From positions 1 through 64,000 of the forward strand of contig JAKCWG010000317.1 of the NCBI GenBank assembly GCA_021464415.1: a stretch of DNA of 64,000 nucleotides, in the 5' to 3' direction. The position numbers were made by a program, and so were the translations under genes. Of the stretch, positions 1 to 11,700 are shown in pieces. The first letter of the stretch is position 1, and every line of letters begins with the position of its first letter. Below the pieces are notes generated by a model. It worked only from the letters and a program-made list of their open reading frames with translations, did no database searches and was not told where the DNA came from. This DNA comes from Lonicera japonica (Eukaryota > Streptophyta > Magnoliopsida > Dipsacales > Caprifoliaceae).

Positions 1-242
1 TTAGTAAAAATAAGAGATTTAAACCTTCATTAAAAAAAAATTATATTTATATTTAAATTTTAAAATTTTAAAAATAAAAATTAAATATAAAGAATACAGC
101 TACTAAAACTTGAACAAGTACCAGTTGATGTACTACATATTTGTTTTTACGAAAAAACTATGCATGATGTCAAGAATTTTATGTATTGTATTACAAATGT
201 ATAGCGTACTTCTATATCAGTGTATGTGCATGTGTATGTGTA
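1..242. other. AT-rich intergenic DNA
   Basis: Very AT-rich sequence with no supported gene, RNA or complete repeat. Confidence 0.5.
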
Positions 243-598
243 ATATATATACATTTATATACAGAAAATTTTAAGTGTGGAGCGGGTCATAAGACAGGTT
301 TTTATGACTGTTTTGCGGTGTAAAAAATCTTTAATGTTTTATAATAGAAAAATGTCGTAAAAAATCTTAGTCCGTACCAAATGGTATATATATATATATT
401 GTTAGTGTGTATGGTTATTTGTGTGAGAGATAGATCAATAAAAACACATACGACTGTTAATGGGGAAAACTTCGAGTTGGATTTGAGTGAAATTGTCTGC
501 ACAATGGGAAAGCGACAAGATATCTTGGGGTTTTTGGAGTTAGTATCAATTTTTTGTTTATTTTAATTTTGTTTTTGGGCTTTTATTTCACAATATAT
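243..598. repeat. Dispersed repeat, copy A (partner 2531-3144)
   Basis: This stretch matches 2531-3144 almost base for base, including the shared runs GTGTGGAGCGGGTCATAAGA and GACAAGATATCTTGGGG. The small ORF in it (381-566) is not supported as a gene. The two copies differ mainly by a 253-bp insertion in the second. The repeat class is unknown to me; it may be part of an old non-autonomous element. Confidence 0.7.
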
Positions 599-767
599 TT
601 TATATTTATAATATCAATTTGTTTGACGAATAAAATATAATTAATTATAAGGAAGGATAAAAAATAAAAAAATTAATTGTAAGTGATAAGGGCATATCTA
701 AAACTTAGAACATATCAAGTATTTATTTATTATTATTTTAAAAATAAAATAATAATAGTTTATTTTC

Positions 768-1571
768 TATAACAACCCAAAATATCTCACATCAATATTA
801 TAATGAAAAGTTCCTTGGTATATATGTGGCTGTAATGAACATAACTTACAACTTGAGCTAACCATTTTGATAGAGAACCCGAATAGTTACATATGGTATC
901 AAAGCGGATCCAGAAACACTATCACGTGACGTGTGAATATTGCGGGTCGAGTCTATGCCCAACCTGACAAGAACGTCAAGAATTTAACGAGGGGAGATTG
1001 TAACAACTCAAAATATCTTACATCGGTAGTGTAATGAGAAGTTTCTTGGTATATATGTAGATGTAATGAACCGAACTTACAATTTGAGTTAGCCTGTTTT
1101 GGGAAAACCCTGGACTACAACCATGTGATATGCTGATATTATGTGTTGGATTTGTTCTACTGACCAGCCGGAATAACTGAATGCGGCTAGCTAACTAGGG
1201 GAGATTGTAACAGCCCAAAAATACCCCACATCGATAGTATAAGGGAAAATGCTTGGTATATGTGTGTGAACAATGACCCTAAATCATAACTTAGGCTAGC
1301 CATTTTGTGGTTACCTATGGTATTAGAGTGGACCCAAGACCACTATCACGTGAGGTGCTGATATTGTGGGTCGGGTTTGTGTGGCTAACAGCTAACCTTT
1401 GTGTATGACCCCGACCTGATGAGAATGTCAGAGATTTAACGGACGGAGATTGTGACACTCAAAATATCCCACATCAGTAGTGTAATAGGAAGATTGATAG
1501 TGTAATGGAAGGTCCTTAACCTAATTTACAACTTAAGCTGACCATTTTAGGGGAGAACCCGAATGGTTACA
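768..1571 (+). mobile_element. Tandem TRIM retrotransposon array (four LTRs)
   Basis: Four related LTRs of about 110-125 bp lie in a row: 768-891, 999-1119, 1206-1315 and 1451-1571. Typical members start TGTAACA and end GGTTACA, so the ends form a short inverted repeat. Between them are internal segments of about 90-135 bp. After LTR 1 there is TGGTATCAAAGC and after LTR 3 TGGTATTAGAGT, both close to the initiator tRNA-Met primer-binding site TGGTATCAGAGC. Purine runs ending GGGAGAT precede LTRs 2 and 3. There is no coding capacity, which fits a TRIM. The LTR-internal-LTR-internal-LTR-internal-LTR order suggests repeated LTR recombination or nested insertion. A flanking duplication is unclear (TTTTC / TTTCT). 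Confidence 0.8.
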
Positions 1572-2530
1572 TTTCTCTGGAAACTAATTATAATTTTGAA
1601 ATATTATGTTGATCTAAATATAAACATATCAATTTAAATTTATCTAAATGTAAACATATTAATTTAAACTTACTTGATTATTGTCTTAGCATACGTTTAT
1701 TCTATATGTGATTAATAATTTCTTTTCTAAATTTTAAAAAACCAAAAGGTACTAATGAAAATATATAAATGGATTATGTTGGAATTAACTTTAGGAGATT
1801 AATAATTGAGTTTAGGGTTTTACCAAATTCGAATTCGATATATCTAAAAATATGATTAAAACTAAAATTGACTAAAAATATATTTATTTTAAAAAATAAA
1901 AATATATCCAGTTTACTATACTATACGTATAAACTCAACTCACGATTTCCCTTCTTACCGGTTGTAATTATATTGTATCATAAGGGAATTTTAAAGAAAA
2001 AAATGTTATATTTCAGTAGAGTTGAGACAAATAGATAGAATTTACATGAACTCGAATTTAAAACCATTTAACACCCATACTTTTTCAGATTATAAAATAA
2101 AATAGAAAGAGTTCGCACTATATTAGGGTTTGCTTAGTCGAAAATCCGTCAAAGTAGGCCATTTTTCATCCCTAATTATAACGAAAGTGCAATTAATCAG
2201 ATTTAATTTACTCTACCACTATTTGAATAATAGGTATACAATTATATTTTTAAAATTTGGTTAAGATTAAAAATTAAAATTAGTGCCATATGAGAAAATT
2301 TAATTCCTCTTATTCAAATTAAAAGTATACTACTATTTTTTTAGGATAATCTTAAAATTAATTTCTTTTAAAAATAACAAAATTGGAATAGAACTATTAA
2401 TATGAGATAAAAAAAATTAAAATTAGGAGTAATTATAGATATAAAAAAAGTAGTAATAAATATAATTTTAAATAGTGTGACCAATTATATGTAGGCACAA
2501 TTGAATCGTACCGTAGGCACGGGCATTGAC
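1572..2530. other. AT-rich intergenic DNA
   Basis: No supported gene. The sequence is low complexity, with homopolymer A/T tracts and no clear transposon ends. Confidence 0.4.
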
Positions 2531-3144
2531 TAGTATACATATATATACGAAAAAATTTAAGTGTGGAGCGGGTCATAAGATCGGGTTTTTTATATGTCTG
2601 TTTTGCGGCATAAAAAAACTTTTAATGTTTTTATGATAGAAAAATGTCGTAAAAAATATTAGTCCGTACCAGAAATGGTATATATATATGGGAGCATTTC
2701 AGGTGCGGATTATGTTCACGGACCATCCGTACGGATTGGTCCGTTTGGCACGCTTCCCGATGGAATTTTTTGATAAAATTTGGTGGGGATGTTCTTCAAT
2801 GTGTGGAGAATATCTCCACCAAATTTCATCAAAAAATTCAACCGGGAAGTGGGTTAACTATACGATTGAAAAATATTGGATTTTTATATATCTATTTCTG
2901 GATCAATATTTTTCAATCATGTAGTTAACCCACTTCCCTATTTGTTAGTGTGTTTGGTTATTTGTGTGAGAGATAGATCAATAAAAACACATACGACTGT
3001 TAATGGAAAAACTTCGAGTTGGATTTGAGTGAAGTTGTCTGCACAATGGGAAAGCGACAAGATATCTTGGGGTTTTTGGAGTTAGTATCATTTTTTTTTT
3101 TTATTTTAATTTTTTTTTTGGGCTTTTATTTCACAAAATATATT
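2531..3144. repeat. Dispersed repeat, copy B, carrying an insertion
   Basis: Second copy of the segment at 243-598. Similarity is continuous up to about 2688, breaks for 253 bp, then resumes at about 2942 with TTGTTAGTGTG. The interruption marks an insertion later than the duplication. Confidence 0.7.
2689..2941. mobile_element. Foldback/MITE-like insertion with two hairpins
   Basis: A 253-bp insertion between the two halves of the duplicated segment. It contains two strong inverted repeats. Arms around 2753-2786 and 2820-2853 (core GAATTTTTTGAT/ATCAAAAAATTC) form one. Arms around 2846-2875 and 2910-2939 (core GGGAAGTGGGTTAACTA) form the other. The ends are GGGAG and TTCCC inside TA-rich DNA, so a TA target duplication is possible but cannot be proven in an alternating TA tract. 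The ORF at 2688-2924 is a by-product of the hairpin sequence. Confidence 0.65.
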
Positions 3145-4080
3145 TTATTACGTTGTAAGCAAAAACATTTGAACTTTACTAATAGCGAGAGTAATTAATA
3201 GAACTTTTGATAACTATACTACTTATTACTTTCTTATTGTTTTTACTTTAATTTGTATCTAACCAAATCATATAAGTATTGTGTGCACAAAAATTTAGTA
3301 TGGAAAATAAAATAGAATATTTATTGTTGTTTAAATCATAATATTTGTACAATGGCCAACGGAAAAAAAAATTCAATATATTATGCTTTTTGGTAATTAA
3401 ACAAAATATACATATATTTTAGAGCTGGCCATTACATGTGCCATTTTTCTAAGAACCAAAACCAAAGTTTGCAACCATCATGAAAATTGTACTGTTCTTG
3501 TCTTCTAGACTAGATTAGGTCCATGAGACGAGTAACATGTAATATTAACTTTTTTCAAAATTATTTAATATTAGATGAGAAAATTATTTTGACAAATGCT
3601 CTGGTTTGGATGATAAACCTTGTAAAACACTTTAAATTAAAACTTTACTAGAAGCTAACTCTTAGCGCACATTTGATTCGAGTTTTGATTTGTCTGTAAT
3701 TCAAAATGGTAATTTTACATGAAGAATTTGAGTTTTATTAAGTTATGATTCAAGTTTTGATATAAACAATAAGAAATTTCTAGTGTGCATTTACCATTTT
3801 ATGATTTTAAAACTTAGCAAAACTCGAACAAAAAAATTACTAAATAGAAAAGAGCTTTATTTCAAGGGTACTAATAATCATTTTCCAAAAATAAATAAAA
3901 TTGTTCTATTTTAATTCTCCCTCTACAAAAATACGGAATATTAAAAAATATGGCTTGTATGAAAAAGTTTTCTGCAAAAGAATTAAGGAGTAATATTTTT
4001 TAAATAAGAGCCTATATTTGACCAAATTCTAAAATGATTGCAAAGTTAACTTTGTAGTAAACTTTTAAATTGTATTTTTT
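3145..4080. other. AT-rich intergenic DNA
   Basis: No gene, RNA or transposon ends seen. Confidence 0.4.
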
Positions 4081-4500
4081 TATGGAGTCATACAAAATCA
4101 AGTTTGCACTGCATGTTTTTTAGTATATTATTATAAATAAGTGTTTAATTGAAAGTGCTTTAGAATAATTTTAACAAATTACATATTCAAAACCTATTTA
4201 TTAATAAAATGCACATAATAAGTTTTTCGGAGTTATGCAAACTTAAGTTTGCACTATTTATTATCTAAAATATTACTATATAATTTGACGTTGTTTTAAA
4301 GTTTTATAAATGAAACATAAGAATATACTTTTTAAAAAATAAAGCACATCATGCAAAATAAATTTGCACTAAATTTTTTTGATTGCAAAGTTAAATTTGC
4401 ACAAAAACACAATTTTGTGCAAAGTTAAGTTTGCACTCAACACAATTTAGTGCAAAGTAAAGTTTGCACTCGGTCAAAACTTTTATTTTAAAACACAATT
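4081..4500. repeat. Dispersed AT-rich repeat with palindromic TGCAAA...TTTGCA motifs
   Basis: The motif TGCAAAGTTAAGTTTGCA and close variants recur here at about 4235, 4384, 4417 and 4451, with a looser one at about 4036. Each is close to self-complementary. The block matches parts of 26,970-27,045 and 27,590-27,860 in the same order (shared TTTATTAATAAAA and CACATAATAA). The family is not identified. Confidence 0.55.
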
Positions 4501-7500
4501 GATAAACAAGCCATTATCTCATAATGATAATGATATCTAGGCCCTTATTTCTAAAAATATTATTCGTTAGTTTTTTTGCGAAAAACATTATCACGCAAGC
4601 CTTTTACCTTATTTCTAGACAATCGGGGATATTAAATATATATATATATATATATATGATAACTTACCAGATGAAAAATATGAAGAAAAAAAATGGGTAG
4701 ATCCAGATAATTTTGGTAAACAGTGGAAGCTAGTTGATCTGGAAAGGACAATAATTCATTAGTGCCTAGACAACAAACATAAATATGGTGCAATGCATGT
4801 ACAGCCTCAAAAAAAATTTTCAAGTTCAGACTTGACATCTCATTTCCATAAATACTTTACTTGAACCACATAAATATGTTTCAGACAAAACACCACGTAA
4901 ATAATTTACAGAATTTTCGGATCTGGTACCACAGTTCATATATCATCCGCTGTTAGCGATAATTTTTTGTCACTATAAAATATCTCTCTATGCATGCGAT
5001 AGAAGTTTGTCGTTAAAATCTGGTTCATATACGAACCGCGCGGATCAAATCTGAACTCATATATTTATATATATATATAATAGCTTTATGTGTGCTTGAA
5101 ATTATGTACCATTCGCAAATATATAATTTAAAAAAGGAATAGAAAAATATGAGCAACTCAGCAGTTTAAACCATTATGTTTTGCTTACGTTCAAACTTGA
5201 AATTTTCTTTTGCAGAAAAAGAGTTTTTGAGGGTAATTGATAATGCTGATATGCAACACAGTTTCAATATATGTTGTATGGTTGTTCACTTTTTAAAATT
5301 AATAGCGATGTATTTAATCTAAGAACATTACAGCAAGACGGCTCTTAGTTTAAAAAACTTTGATAAACTACACATTTGACAATTGACATGAATTATTAAC
5401 AAATGTGTACGGGTTTATCGACTAAACATGTTAAAAATTTGCTATTATCTTAACATGCTAAGAACCCGTACGTTAAGAGTCAATCCATTAACTTACGGGT
5501 GAACTGAGTCATGTCGTGCTATCCACAAAGACAAATTGTGCTACCCGATAAGGACAAATCGTGTTCTTTTATGATATTTTCACCCATTTTATTAATGAAT
5601 TGTATACGTGATAGTAGTTTTTACCCGAATATAATGATTATACCGACACAAAACTAACACAAGACGACCATTAATCCCTAAGTTCAAATTATAATAATAG
5701 AAATACACAGTTGATGCAATAAAAGAACTTATATTTGTATAATGTTCTCCCAATACATGAACTTTGCTTTGTGATCGTGTATAGCAGTTAACTAGTTTTG
5801 TTTTTTCATATTTTTCATTTTATTTTTATTAGTTAATAGATATTGAATACATATACAATATCATGTTCGCTTTGTCTCACTTATAGCTTAGATTCTTCCG
5901 TCCAAAACTAATAGTGTTTATATCAAAAATAATAAACTACCAATAGAATGTTTTTAATTCTACTTTTTAATTTCTTAATTATTATTATTCTATCCAATCT
6001 CTAAATTAACGAAAAGTATTTTTAATAAAGTTTTTAACAGACCTTCAAAAGAAATAGAAAATAAAATTAATATAGAATGTTTTTTTTAATCAGGATTCTA
6101 ATATAAAAGGTAAAAACATATTTATAAAATAATTTTAATTGGCAGACATACTTATAAACTTTTAAAAGGATAATTTATTCAAATTGGTTATAAATCTAGG
6201 ACACGCAAATACAAATATCTGTGGGTTCTATGACCTCCTGAAATTTTGCAAAACTCTAGGATATATGTAATAATTTTGGAAAGCTTCGGTGAATATATTG
6301 TAAATTGTAGTATGCTTGTATTGTAAATCTGTAAACTAGAAGGGCATATGAAATAATATAGGGTAATTGACTTTTTACAATTCACATGACGTCTTTTTTT
6401 GGTCTCTCTAATGTCTAATGTTTGGTCAAACATTTTGGTCCGCTAAGTTTGAGCCGAGTTGTACTTTCATTTTGACATCTCGTCATTTTTTTGAATAAAA
6501 ACCCATGTGCCACATTTGTTCATGAATAGAAGAAATAGAAAAGGGAAAAATAACACTAAAAATGATCTTATTATCATTTTTTTTCTCTTGTTAAAGAAAC
6601 GGCCTCTTTTTTCACCGATGAAATCACCTATATATACATGACTTGTTCATCTCTTTATGCATCTCTCTCTCCAGCTAGTAACTCTCACTCTCTAGGTTCT
6701 GGCGACTTTATCCATCCACTCTCATTCTCTTGGTTCTAGCTATTTATATATATAGTGTGTGTTGTCATCATCTCAAAACTAACTCATCCAAAAAAAGTCA
6801 TTCATTATAGTATGTCCCCACGCACCCTCCCCCTTCAATTCCTAGCTTCACCTCTAGCCTTGGGTTAGATCTATCTTCAAGAATCAAGATACGTTTTTAT
6901 CCATGTTGATCCGTGTTATTCGAACAATACCTCCTCTATCAAGGACAAAAGCTCTCAATAAGTAAAAACAAAGCATGCGGTTCCCAAAAGCCGCCCGCGC
7001 GAGGTCATGCATAAAAAAAATGTTGAGAATTGATTTTAGCTTTTCTGCAAACACCAATTAAATAATTTGAAAGGAAAACGGCAAAAAAATGAGAGAGATT
7101 TTTATTGAATTACAATGATGAGATTCAAACCACTAATCCCTTTTCGCTATTTAGATTTCGGCGAACACTTACTATTGTGTTACAAAACATTTGCACGAGA
7201 GAGTTTTAAGTAGGAAAAAGTTAAGAAGAAAATGAAATGAAGTGTGGATGAAACTTGAAAAAGGCTTTATTGAGGTGATGCAAGGAAGCAAACTAATGGG
7301 TCACATGGGGTAAAGGACTAAAGGGGGGCCTGCAGTCATGCTCACATCATGGTCCAAAGTTGCATACAGGTCCCATTAATAATATGCCTTTGCCCAACTA
7401 GCAGTCCTTCAGTACAAGTCTATGGCTACTTTTGATAATAAAATTAAAAAATAATTGTTTTTATGTGAAGTTTGAAAAAAGAATAAGTTTTTAATATGTG

Positions 7501-8600
7501 CAGCACCCTATCTTTTTAACTGTCTTCTCTCTTCTTTTTTAAGTTAGAAGAAAGAATGAGTAAGTAGGTGTCTTATATCTTTTCTTATTTTTTGTTAAAA
7601 AAAAAAAATCTTTTTACACCACAAAAAAGATTTTATTTCAAATTCGGGCTTGAATTCAAGTGATTAATTTTGTGATCTTTCACATACCTTGGTGCGATCA
7701 CCCTCCCTCTTCTGAATCACCCTATTCTGATTTTTTTTTCTTTCAAAAAAGGAGGTTTGAATCTCTCTTTTAACCATAAAAACAAAGAAAAACCTCCTCC
7801 CACCCTCATGGGTCAAATCATTGACCTCAAAGCAAGAATAAAAATTGCTTACCACTAGATCAGCCCCTCTCCTCATACCACTCAACCTATTTTCCAACTT
7901 CTCACACAATGCAATTGTTTCGCTATCATTTATTTACTTGTTATCAAAAAGCCTATGTTTCAAATTAATAATTTACTTTATGAATTCTTGACACGTGATT
8001 AGTGTAATAAATTTCAGAATTAAAAATAAGTTATATCCTTTTGTCAGTAATTAAATTTACATGAATGTTTTGTGGAGAAAATATTATCAATTTGAGACAA
8101 AATATTCTGGGTTTTTTTTCAACTTTTTCAAGGTAAATTGTAGTTAATTATTTCCAAACTTAAACATATTTGCATCAAAATAAATACATTTTAGACAATT
8201 ATTATTCAAATGGTGCTAGTAAAAACACCTTGAATTTTTAAAGCCGACTTATTTTCACAAAACTTCATCTTCCCATATTACCCTCATCTTTTTCAAACCC
8301 TAATTTACTAATATATGCTGTAGTTTATGATAGCCTGAAAAACTGAAAATGAAACATGGTATGCATCAAGTCAATAAAATGCAACCTAATGTTATGGATT
8401 TTATGCAAACAGCTCTATAGATATGACAAGAAATCGCTTTCGAGTAGAGGTAAAAATATGTAAACCATTGGTTTGAAAAATAACGGTTCAAATTTTGACA
8501 TTATATTTTATTTAAATCACCTCGCTAGAGATGAAACTACTTGGTAAATCTGAGCCATCTATTATTCTAATTGGTCCAGATAAAGGAGCTGGATTCATTT
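4501..8600. other. Intergenic DNA with old repeats, no supported gene
   Basis: This holds a TA microsatellite (about 4636-4658) and a diverged repeat rich in ACCCG/CGGGT words at about 5400-5660, similar to 27,120-27,560. Short pyrimidine-rich stretches occur at 6,600-6,900, and there are several poly-A/T runs. The ORFs at 4632-4838, 6188-6433 and 7664-7909 show no recognisable domain and lie in low-complexity sequence. I see no convincing coding exon. Confidence 0.45.
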
Positions 8601-8769
8601 AAATGTGCTTCCTTTTCATCATCCGAAGCTCCGTCCTTCAATATATGTAACAATGAAAGAAACAGACCAATCCTCGACTCATAATTTTATAAAACATAAC
8701 TTATAAAGGAAAATCCGAAACAGACACTTCGAGATAGGAATTGTACAGTCATAAATACGATTCAACAGC
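8601..8769 (-). other. Probable 3' UTR of the TPR8-like gene
   Basis: Non-coding sequence directly after the stop codon at 8770. Its extent is a guess; no single poly(A) signal stands out. Confidence 0.4.
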
Positions 8770-11700
8770 TTAGCTAGGTGCTGATCTACCATTGAAACTA
8801 TCTGGTGCTGTATTGTTACTATGGGGTGCTGCTCCACCGGAAAACATCTCCATCACAGATCTCAAAGCCCCGGAAATCTGATCTGGCATTTGATCACCGA
8901 GGTTGAGGTTGATGTTACCCCCTATTCTTATTTCTGGCTCGCTAGAATCATTATGGTTACCGCTTCCTTGTGGGCCATCTTGAGGGTGCGGTCCTTGATA
9001 TACATTTGATGCCATGTTCATAAACATGTTTGCAAATTCAGGGGGGAGGCCGTTGCCGTTGAACGGCATGGATGTAAAAGGTGGAGGCATGCCATGGGTC
9101 CTTGAGCCTCCGGCAGCTTGGTTATTTGGATCTCCGTAATGATAATAATGACTTGAGTTCTGTACAGGGGCGAAGGAAAAATGAAATTTGTTTAGGGTTG
9201 TGTTTGATTGTGTAAATATTTACGAGGGTAAAAAGAAATGGGTCTGGTTGGCGATGAAAATGAAGACACCAGTAAATCGGTCGGTAAATTGCTCTTGCTA
9301 ATACCAAAACCAAATTAATAAGTTGAATACCAGATTTACCAGTTACCACTCGGTATTTCAAATTCAAAGCAAATAGCAAACCACTCGATTTTTCAATATT
9401 TTCCGTAAATTTCAATTTTGTTATTTTCATTTGTTTTGGTATTCAGTGAATAATATTACAATGAAAAAATGTATAAATATATTCAATTAGTTTTGGTTTT
9501 TGATACACTAGGAGATTTTAGGTTGAAGTAAGAATTTAAGCATTATTTATACTATAAAATGAAAAGCTATAATTAATTAAAAATGAGTGGTCAAAGATCA
9601 CTTCGCAAACCAAGTCTAAAACTTCTTGAAGAAATTTAGTAATTTCTATGCATTAAGATTCTTAGTATTGACAGTATTAACCATATTTGATATTTTCTGT
9701 ATATACTTATTCAATATTTTTGGTATATTGCATATTTTCAAAAATTTTGGATTAGTGTTTTCGGTATTATACTTTTCGGTAATTTCAATACGGTAAATTG
9801 GCATTTAGGTTTTTAAACATGTAATACCAATTGGAACACTGCCCTTATTCATATTTCTTATGGAACAAAGCTTGTGCAGAATTTGGGTTTAGTTGGGCCA
9901 TTCCCAAAGATGGTGCAAGACTTCTTATGTTGGAAATCAATGGCTACATAGACAAATCTAAGGGCAGGGAGCTATGGAGATGTGTCAAAGTCGCTTCCTT
10001 TTGGCTATTATGGATGGAGAGGAATTATAGAAATTTTGAAGGAAAGATAGTAGAAAAGGAGTGGCTGTGGGAAAGAGTCAAATTCACGGCTTCGTTGTGG
10101 GCTTCCAACACCAAGCCTTTCAAAAATTATAGAGTGGAAGACATCAAGAACAATTGGAGAGCTTGGATTTTTGAATAGTGTTCCACTGTATAATCTGTTC
10201 TAAGGGTGCATTGTTGGCTGTGGTTTTTGGCAGGATTATATTTCTTTTATTTTCATTTTTTGGGTCAAATGTTTTGTTGGTGGACTCCTTGTCCCCTCGA
10301 TATTTGTACTTTTAATATATATTATTAATGGAATCTTGTTTCTTATCAAAAAAGATACATGTAATACCAAAACCAAACCAAATTATTTTCGGTATTTTCG
10401 ATTTCGGTAAATCAGTTTTCGGTGTTTAAATGTCATGCTAAAACTAAAAACTATTTTTCTTTGAATTAATTAGGTCAGTTTCAGAAAAAAACCGTACTGG
10501 GTGACACCCCGAGCGCAACCGATTTTCATCATTTATAATACCAACCAAACAAGCACACATTTCATTTGTATGGAAAGTACATAACGTTTAAAGTAGTTAT
10601 CAGATTTTCACTCAACCAAAAACCCAGTGAAAGGGACATGGGGAGACTGAAAAGGCGACCATTTACTTCATATGCAAAACATTGTTACCGAAAGCAGTTG
10701 GCAGAAGGCGGGAAGGGAAGAGGTCGTCTAGGACCCCACCTACGCACTCAAGGTGCTATGGGGGCGATTCTCAACTTATACTTTTCTGAAGACTGTAAAA
10801 GGAATTGTATTTCTGAAAAAATTCTCCTAGCCCGTCCAGTCACCCAACTCACCTAGTTGAGCCGGCTTTCTAGGCGAGGTGGCAAGTTGGACCAGTGCTT
10901 AAAACAGTAACACAAAATGAGGCACAAACTATTGTTTCAGTTATGTGTTAAACTTGCATTCCGAAACAGGGACCCAAGTTTCCACTTGAAAACAAATGTA
11001 CAAAACCGGAAAGTATCTCATCAGGTTTGCTTCGTGTATTTGTTGTGTATAGTGAATTTTATATCGTGTTTGGCTGGTTTCATGTGACCCATTTTCTTAT
11101 TCGTGACTAGCGGGACAATGCATTATGACCCAAATTTGTTAAGGCTTCACTTGTACCCACTAAGAAAGTAGATATTACCTGATGATATCCTGTCCGTTGT
11201 TGCTCCATTAGCTTTTGCTCTGCGACCTAGATTTCACAATGGCAATGAAACTGTTAATAGTAAGTTAATAACAACACTAACAACAAGATTGCTCTCATCT
11301 TTGGAGCTGGTTTACTGTTTTTTTTCATTCTTCTTGTTTTCCCTCAGTTAGCTAGAGGATTTAAGGGGCTTGGACGCTTGGTGGACTGCTGGTTCACCAA
11401 GATTGCTCTCATCTTTGTAATGCTTTTATATTCCTATTTAATAAAGCATTTTGTTTCGGATCAAAAAAAATAACACTAACAACAATAACAATTCAAATGT
11501 GAACTGACCCGAATATTTTCTTTGACAGAGTCATTATTTGGATCCAATTGCAAGGCTGCACAAATCAAAAATGTATATATAAATAAACAGATTATAAAAA
11601 AAAAATTAAAAAAAAAAGGAACTCTTTAAGATATTTTGCCTGTTAAAATCATTGATAAACTGCACACCCTATTTTTTTTTTTTTATCAAAAACAAAACTT

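Noticed and set aside
2688..2924. 78-codon ORF
   Set aside because: Lies wholly within the hairpin insertion and has no similarity I can recognise.
7664..7909. 81-codon minus-strand ORF
   Set aside because: No recognisable domain, in AT-rich intergenic DNA with no exon context.
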